DNA from: a bacterium
Lineage (GTDB): Bacteria; Verrucomicrobiota; Kiritimatiellia; UBA8416; CAMZLY01
Direction: 5' to 3'
Length of the DNA stretch: 18,644 bases
NCBI GenBank assembly: GCA_030632465.1
Contig: DAOVUR010000010.1
Location: forward strand, 1 to 18,644
Shown piece by piece: positions 14,598 to 18,644 of this stretch; within the stretch, counting starts at the first letter, position 1, and the number at the start of each line of letters is the position of its first letter. Below the pieces are notes generated by a model. The model searched no databases. It was not told the DNA's origin and saw only the letters and a list, made by a program, of their open reading frames with translations. Position numbers and translations under genes: made by a program.

Positions 14598-16337
14598 ATG
14601 AATGCTCACAGTCAGGCAAAGCAATTTCTCAAAAAAGAACAAGCATACAGACTCGGCATGCTTACTACTGAATCATCGCATCCCAAAACCACCACCTTAG
14701 GTGAAACAGCCCAACACGATATTCAAACAGCTGTCAAACTACTATTTGATGTTGATGCCGACATTTTTCCCGTTGCTAAACGTATTTTCACCAGCGAAAC
14801 TTTCTCTCAACTAGTTACCGCCATGCAGAAAACAGTCAGTAATGGCAACCGGATCTTCTTTACAGGCTGTGGTGCAACCGGCCGCCTATCCATCCTGCTA
14901 GAATCCATGTGGCATCGATTCTGGAAAAATTTTCCTGCAACTAATAACATCCCTGAAGAACAAGTCGAAAAATACTCAGAGCAAGTAATCAGCGTGATGG
15001 CTGGCGGTGACTACGCCTTAATCAAGTCGGTAGAAGGTTTTGAAGATTTCGCCGATTTTGGAAAATTCCAACTGCAACAGGCAGGTGTTAAAAAAGGCGA
15101 CTTAGTTGTAGCCATCACCGAAGGTGGCGAAACACCTTTTGTGATCGGTACCGCCTGGCAAGGATTGAATGCCGACGCAACAGTATTTTTCGTCTATAAC
15201 AATCCAACCGAACTGCTTAAGGAACATGTCATACGTTCCCGCGAAATCATTAATGAACCCAGAGTGCATAAGCTTGATTTATCAACCGGTCCAATGGCTG
15301 TTCGCGGCTCAACACGAATGCAGGCAACCACCATCGAACTACTGGTAGTGGGAGCTGCACTAGAAAGCGCACTCAATAGAGTTATATCAGCCACAACAAC
15401 TGCTACGCTACAGTATGCAGCTAATTTCCAACAGCTCCTAAATGAACTATCCCGCCAAGACTCAATCGAAAAGATCTCTGCAATAGCTACACTGGAAGCT
15501 GAGCTTTATAGTAATGGCGGACTCGTAAACTATTTTGCAGATAACTTCATGTTAGATATATTAACCGATACAACCGAGCGCTCACCGACCTTTATGCTAC
15601 CCCCCTTCCGCCCATGCAGTGATACTTCTTCGCCACACAGCTGGGCTTTTATTAAAAATCCATTATTGCCAACCATTACCGCATGGTCAGACATGCTGGG
15701 CCGGACACCACGCGGCATCAACTGGACTGCTAATGACTACAAAAGAATTAATGCTCCATCCGAATTATGCAACAACCCACCACAACTAAACAACAGTGCT
15801 ATCCATGAGTTTATGATTGGCAATGAGGCTGATTCAACAAGAAATGACCCAGATAAGAATATATTAAGTGCCGTCTTGGCAGGTACGGAAAGTGCCAAAC
15901 TTACCGGCGACCACCCATTCGCACTTGCATTTAAAGATGCTACGAAAGAGCATAAACGCACTATCATTATTTATGCAGGAGAAAAGCATCCTACAACCAC
16001 TAATCCAGATATTTTTCATATCAAATGTCAGCTACCAAACTCCCCACTTAACCTATGGGAACATTTGGCACTTAAACTTATCCTCAACACTCTTTCCACT
16101 GTCACTATGGCGGCAACAGGTCGAATAAAAGGCAACTGCATGGCATGGGTATCACCAAGCAATAAAAAGTTGATAGACCGCGGCACGAGACTAATCTCCG
16201 AACTCGCAAATATTGATTACGATACAGCATGCCACGAACTATTTATTGCACTTGATAAAGTTAAAGAAGATATAGACAAAGGAGTTGAACCAGCATCACC
16301 AGTTAGTAGAGCGGTGGAGAAATTAGTGAATAACTAA
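14598..16337 (+). CDS. GckR-like double-SIS sugar-phosphate-binding protein (MurQ superfamily)
   Basis: 579 aa from the ATG at 14598; numbering below is for the 585-aa frame starting at TTG 14580. The N-terminal SIS domain follows MurQ closely: LTTESSHP (28-35), FTGCGATGRLSILLE (94-108), AGGDYALIKSVEGFED (141-156), TEGGETPFVIG (180-190) and STGPMAVRGSTRM (235-247). In MurQ, GSTRM is followed at once by the KLVLNMLST helix. Here that helix (LKLILNTLSTVTMAATGRIK, 498-517, then SNKKL) comes 250 residues later, after a second SIS-like domain. That is the layout of vertebrate glucokinase regulatory protein. The MurQ Glu83 position is Met110 by hand alignment, while the Glu114 equivalent (EGFED) is kept, so MurNAc-6-phosphate etherase activity is doubtful. 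The final residues VNN and the stop come from a dispersed repeat. Cytoplasmic; ligand unknown. Confidence 0.88.
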   Translation: MNAHSQAKQFLKKEQAYRLGMLTTESSHPKTTTLGETAQHDIQTAVKLLFDVDADIFPVAKRIFTSETFSQLVTAMQKTVSNGNRIFFTGCGATGRLSILLESMWHRFWKNFPATNNIPEEQVEKYSEQVISVMAGGDYALIKSVEGFEDFADFGKFQLQQAGVKKGDLVVAITEGGETPFVIGTAWQGLNADATVFFVYNNPTELLKEHVIRSREIINEPRVHKLDLSTGPMAVRGSTRMQATTIELLVVGAALESALNRVISATTTATLQYAANFQQLLNELSRQDSIEKISAIATLEAELYSNGGLVNYFADNFMLDILTDTTERSPTFMLPPFRPCSDTSSPHSWAFIKNPLLPTITAWSDMLGRTPRGINWTANDYKRINAPSELCNNPPQLNNSAIHEFMIGNEADSTRNDPDKNILSAVLAGTESAKLTGDHPFALAFKDATKEHKRTIIIYAGEKHPTTTNPDIFHIKCQLPNSPLNLWEHLALKLILNTLSTVTMAATGRIKGNCMAWVSPSNKKLIDRGTRLISELANIDYDTACHELFIALDKVKEDIDKGVEPASPVSRAVEKLVNN

Positions 16338-16356
16338 TAGTGAACAGTAAATAGTG
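16324..16356. repeat. AATAGTGAAT-type repeat overlapping the 3' end of the GckR-like gene
   Basis: Second copy of the element at 290-324: AGTGAATAACTAATAGTGAA (16324-16343) is identical to the minus strand there. It contains the last codons (GTG AAT AAC) and the TAA stop of the gene and extends about 20 bases beyond. Confidence 0.75.
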
Positions 16357-16384
16357 GAAATAAAAATAAATGATAAACAATGCA

Positions 16385-16452
16385 CGAGGTCATTAAGCGG
16401 AGCCGAAATGCCTCGTCTATTCACCGGCCCTTCGGCTCCGCTCAGGGACCTC
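16385..16452. repeat. Long imperfect hairpin of GAGCGGAGCCGAA-type repeats
   Basis: The left arm 16386-16412 and right arm 16426-16452 pair at 22 of 27 positions, with a 12-base perfect core (AGCGGAGCCGAA). The right arm is the phrase CCTTCGGCTCCGCTCAGGGA. It lies between the GckR-like and glycosidase-like genes and could reduce read-through, but there is no adjacent T-tract. The left arm is a close copy of 12418-12448. Confidence 0.7.
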
Positions 16453-16504
16453 ACTTATTTCAGGCTAAATACTTGCAACTATAACTGTATAAAAAAGGAA
16501 AAAT

Positions 16505-18082
16505 ATGAAAGCTGAATTAAAAGACCCACTAGAAAACATATACCCTGACTCTACTGTCGCTAAACGCCCAAAACAAAGCTTCATACTTGATCAGGCGCGC
16601 GGAACCATAGCATCCATACACATTCTGATTAACGAACTACACCCAGAGCAAAGGTTAACGTTTTCTGTTAAACGTAACGGTCAAAACGTAACCAGAGCAG
16701 GATGGTTCAAGCTTATAGATGTACCGTTGGAAGAAAATACAGGACTAGAATCATTCACCACCGCCACAATGAGCCCCAACCCTTATGTAATAAGAAAATC
16801 ACCTTTTCGAACCTATGATGCAATGCAGCCAATATCAAAGTCTCTAAAGCCGGAAACAGAAACCGTTGCGCTACGTCTACATCTACCTATTCTACGAAAC
16901 GCAAGACCAGGCACACAAACAATTACTATAGAGCTACAACAAGGCAAAGTTACCAAAAGTTTTGAACTTAAAATAAACATCTATAAATCAACAGTCACGC
17001 CATCTGGCAAAGACTCTCTCCCCTACACCAACTGGCTAAAGTTTGAAAGAGTTGCCGAACGACATGACCTAGAAATGTGGAGCGAGCCATACTGGAGAAT
17101 GTTAAAACGCTACGCCGAACTTATGGCACATGGACGCCAAAACACTATCCTGATCCCATTTCTAAATATTTTTGACGATTCACCTGACGGACCAATTTTA
17201 CAACGTCAACGCTTACGGAGAATCGTAAACATATTCACCAAAGCTGGTGTTCCATACATTGAAGGCGGACATGTCGGACGCCGGGCCGGCGGCTGGACGT
17301 CAGAATTTTTCAATGTGACGTATGGCGGTCGCGCTACTGAACCAGAAGGCCACAAACTTCTCGCCTCTTTCTGTAAGCAACTCATGGAGGAGATAGAACG
17401 CAACAACTGGCAAGATCGCTGGTTTCAGCATGTCACAGATGAACCTACCGAACATAATGCAGCCGAATACAGAATACTCGCTGGTATTATCAGGAAATAT
17501 ATGCCAGGCATACCACTAATTGACGCATCACAAGACCCAACCTTAGTTGGTGCCATTGATATATGGTGCCCACAAGTACAGGATTATCAACATGATCGTG
17601 AACTTTATGAAGCACAACGCGCTATTGGTGATAAAGTTTGGGTTTACACCTGCTGTGTTCCTGGCGGCCCATGGTTAAACAGATTTCTTGATAACGAGCT
17701 ACTACGCCCCGTACTAATAGGTTGGGCAGTATCTCTATATAATCTAGATGGATTTCTGCACTGGGGCTTCAATCAGTATAGAGAAGATCAAGATCCATTC
17801 AAGATGAGCGTCCTACAAAAATGGTGGGGTAGCGCAAACAATCTACCCGCAGGTGATACACACATAGCATACCCCGGCCAAGGGAAACCCTGGTCAGGAC
17901 TTAGACTAGAAGCACACCGCGAAGGCATGGAGGATTACCAGCTACTCAGAAAACTGGTTATCAAGAATCCTAAGAAAGCAGAACTTATAACAGGTAAAGC
18001 TGTTCGAGCCTTTGATGACTACACCAAAGATCTAAAACAGTTCCGCCGCATCAGAAAATCACTGCTAGTAGCGCTGGGGTAA
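16505..18082 (+). CDS. GH123/DUF4091-like glycosidase homologue, apparently cytoplasmic
   Basis: 525 aa. Residues 1-160 form a beta-rich N-terminal domain (SIHILINELHPEQRLTFSVK, VALRLHLPILRNARPGTQTI). Residues about 170-485 form the TIM-barrel-like DUF4091 region related to GH123 beta-N-acetylgalactosaminidases. HVTDEP (309-314) contains the Asp312-Glu313 pair in the position used by characterised GH123 enzymes for substrate-assisted catalysis. GDTHIAYPG (450-458) and EGMEDYQLLR (473-482) are further hallmarks. No signal peptide is present, so it probably acts in the cytoplasm on imported sugars, unlike most extracellular relatives. The start is well supported: AAGGA at 16495-16499, five bases before ATG. 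It follows the GckR-like gene by 167 bp on the same strand with a repeat hairpin between. The true substrate is unknown. Confidence 0.85.
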   Translation: MKAELKDPLENIYPDSTVAKRPKQSFILDQARGTIASIHILINELHPEQRLTFSVKRNGQNVTRAGWFKLIDVPLEENTGLESFTTATMSPNPYVIRKSPFRTYDAMQPISKSLKPETETVALRLHLPILRNARPGTQTITIELQQGKVTKSFELKINIYKSTVTPSGKDSLPYTNWLKFERVAERHDLEMWSEPYWRMLKRYAELMAHGRQNTILIPFLNIFDDSPDGPILQRQRLRRIVNIFTKAGVPYIEGGHVGRRAGGWTSEFFNVTYGGRATEPEGHKLLASFCKQLMEEIERNNWQDRWFQHVTDEPTEHNAAEYRILAGIIRKYMPGIPLIDASQDPTLVGAIDIWCPQVQDYQHDRELYEAQRAIGDKVWVYTCCVPGGPWLNRFLDNELLRPVLIGWAVSLYNLDGFLHWGFNQYREDQDPFKMSVLQKWWGSANNLPAGDTHIAYPGQGKPWSGLRLEAHREGMEDYQLLRKLVIKNPKKAELITGKAVRAFDDYTKDLKQFRRIRKSLLVALG

Positions 18083-18163
18083 ACAGTTCCCAGATATCAG
18101 CTCATCTACAACTAACATTCCCGCCCCGCCCCATGAAAGCGCAAGCAATTGCCGGATGTTTTA

Positions 18164-18377
18164 GGTGGCGTGACGTCTCCGACGGAGCCTTCCCACAGGG
18201 AAGCTCGCCGACTAGGCGAGGTCACATCCTTAATCGACTAGGTGGTAACGACTGGCACTCTAAGTGTATAGGACTAAGCGTAAAAAAGACTAAGTGTAGT
18301 GGACTAAGTGCAGTGTAAGTGTAACACACAACTAGGACTACGTCCGTCGTCTGCTCCGTCGGAGACGTCGCGCCACC
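18164..18377. repeat. 214-bp element bounded by 25-bp inverted repeats
   Basis: The left arm (18164-18188, starting GGTGGCGTGACGTCTCCGAC) and right arm (18353-18377) are inverted copies with one mismatch in 25. Each arm holds a mini-palindrome (CTCC-GAC-GGAG). Inside the left end two more tight hairpins follow: CTTCCC-ACA-GGGAAG (18189-18203) and CTCGCC-GACTA-GGCGAG (18204-18220). The centre (about 18256-18323) is a degenerate tandem of ACTAAGTG/GTAAGTG phrases. No transposase gene or target-site duplication was recognised, so it may be a non-autonomous or REP-like element. Confidence 0.75.
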
Positions 18378-18395
18378 ATCCCGTAATCATTCCTA

Positions 18396-18463
18396 ATCTT
18401 TTCACAAGAGCGGCTTCCGTGCTTTCAGTGACTTCCGTGGTTCCATCTTTTCACAAGAGCGGC
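18396..18463. repeat. 19-bp direct repeat at 49-bp period
   Basis: ATCTTTTCACAAGAGCGGC occurs identically at 18396-18414 and 18445-18463. The 30 bases between contain CTTCCGTGCTTTCAGTGACT, another near-tandem phrase. Two copies with no further unit do not make an array. Confidence 0.75.
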
Positions 18464-18545
18464 ACCGTAGAGCAGCATCCTGTGCATCCTGTAAATCCAT
18501 GTGAACACCTCCCGTAGAGCGGCCTCCGACATCCGACCTCCGGCT

Positions 18546-18644
18546 TTAAGCCAATGACTCACGCACACGTTGTAATTCTTTTTCAGTATCACCAACAAGC
18601 TCATCAATAATAGCCTGTACAGGCATCACTTTATCAACCAGCCC
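18546..18644 (-). CDS. C-terminal fragment, possibly FabK/nitronate monooxygenase family
   Basis: Only the last 32 codons are inside the window; the frame enters from the right edge and stops at TAA (18546-18548). The peptide is GLVDKVMPVQAIIDELVGDT followed by EKELQRVRESLA. The pattern G-L-V-(D/K)-x-(V/I)-x-(P/S)-V-x-x-I-I-(D/E)-E-L-V resembles the C-terminal helices of FMN-dependent enoyl-ACP reductase II (FabK) and nitronate monooxygenases, where a GQ-x-x-GLI motif precedes it. The diagnostic FMN-binding regions lie outside, so the assignment is weak. That it is the end of a real gene is fairly likely: the frame is open to the edge, the composition is protein-like, and the repeat DNA begins just after the stop. 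Confidence 0.5.
   Translation of the reverse strand, partial: GLVDKVMPVQAIIDELVGDTEKELQRVRESLA

Larger units (their letters stand above)
18083..18545. other. Repeat-rich intergenic region
   Basis: Holds the inverted-repeat element (18164-18377), a 19-base direct repeat (18396-18414 / 18445-18463), a CTTTCAGTGACTTCCGTGG phrase, ATCCTGTGCATCCTGTAAAT (18477-18496), and two TAGAGCRG phrases (18465-18476, 18511-18524). A near-palindromic CCTCCGACATCCGACCTCCG stretch (18523-18542) precedes the stop of the right-hand gene. No coding sequence is supported; small frames here read through the repeats. Confidence 0.7.

Noticed and set aside
18396..18463. CRISPR-like array
   Set aside because: Only two 19-base copies, with the intervening DNA itself a known-type repeat phrase; no further units and no cas genes.
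18133..18517. Two small plus-strand frames (61 and 69 codons)
   Set aside because: Both lie wholly inside the inverted-repeat element and adjacent repeats, and the translations have no protein-like pattern.

Overview
The window is chromosomal DNA from a Gram-negative bacterium. It has outer-membrane, lipoprotein and Wza/Wzc-type export genes, moderate-to-low GC, and long intergenic stretches packed with short dispersed repeats. A GH123-like/DUF4091 protein, a YdjY-like secreted protein and a two-SIS-domain GckR-like protein together suggest the PVC group (Kiritimatiellota, Lentisphaerota or Verrucomicrobiota). That placement is inference; no marker here fixes the lineage.

Layout: (1) 1-1582, minus strand: serS followed by the first 31 codons of tilS, which runs off the left edge. 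(2) 1583-1948: no convincing gene, only hairpins and repeat fragments. (3) 1949-3349, plus strand: a secreted YdjY-like protein. (4) 3350-3943: about 590 bp of non-coding mosaic repeat DNA. (5) 3944-9446, minus strand: a five-gene exopolysaccharide (EPS) export cluster in the order outer-membrane barrel, Wzc-like polymerase/tyrosine kinase, Wza-like lipoprotein, secreted helical protein, membrane-anchored TPR-like protein. No glycosyltransferase is present. (6) 9761-11285, plus strand: a secreted conserved protein of unknown function, then endonuclease III. (7) 11505-12347: an orphan solute-binding lipoprotein. (8) 12525-14465, minus strand: an ABC-F ATPase. (9) 14598-18082, plus strand: a GckR-like double-SIS protein and a cytoplasmic GH123/DUF4091-like glycosidase homologue. 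(10) 18083-18545: repeat DNA with a long inverted repeat, then the 3' end of a minus-strand gene (possibly FabK/nitronate-monooxygenase type) entering from the right.

The EPS genes form one coherent system: a barrel and a lipoprotein for the outer-membrane path, an inner-membrane chain-length/kinase protein, and two unassigned envelope proteins at the end of the cluster. The GckR-like and glycosidase-like genes may cooperate in N-acetylated sugar metabolism, but that rests only on family membership and adjacency.

The most unusual aspects are the GckR-like architecture, which also lacks one MurQ catalytic glutamate, and the intergenic DNA. The latter is assembled from many short near-tandem phrases joined by a recurring TAGAGCRG core. 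In two genes this repeat DNA supplies the final codons and the stop. No tRNA, rRNA, CRISPR array, IS element or integrase was seen.
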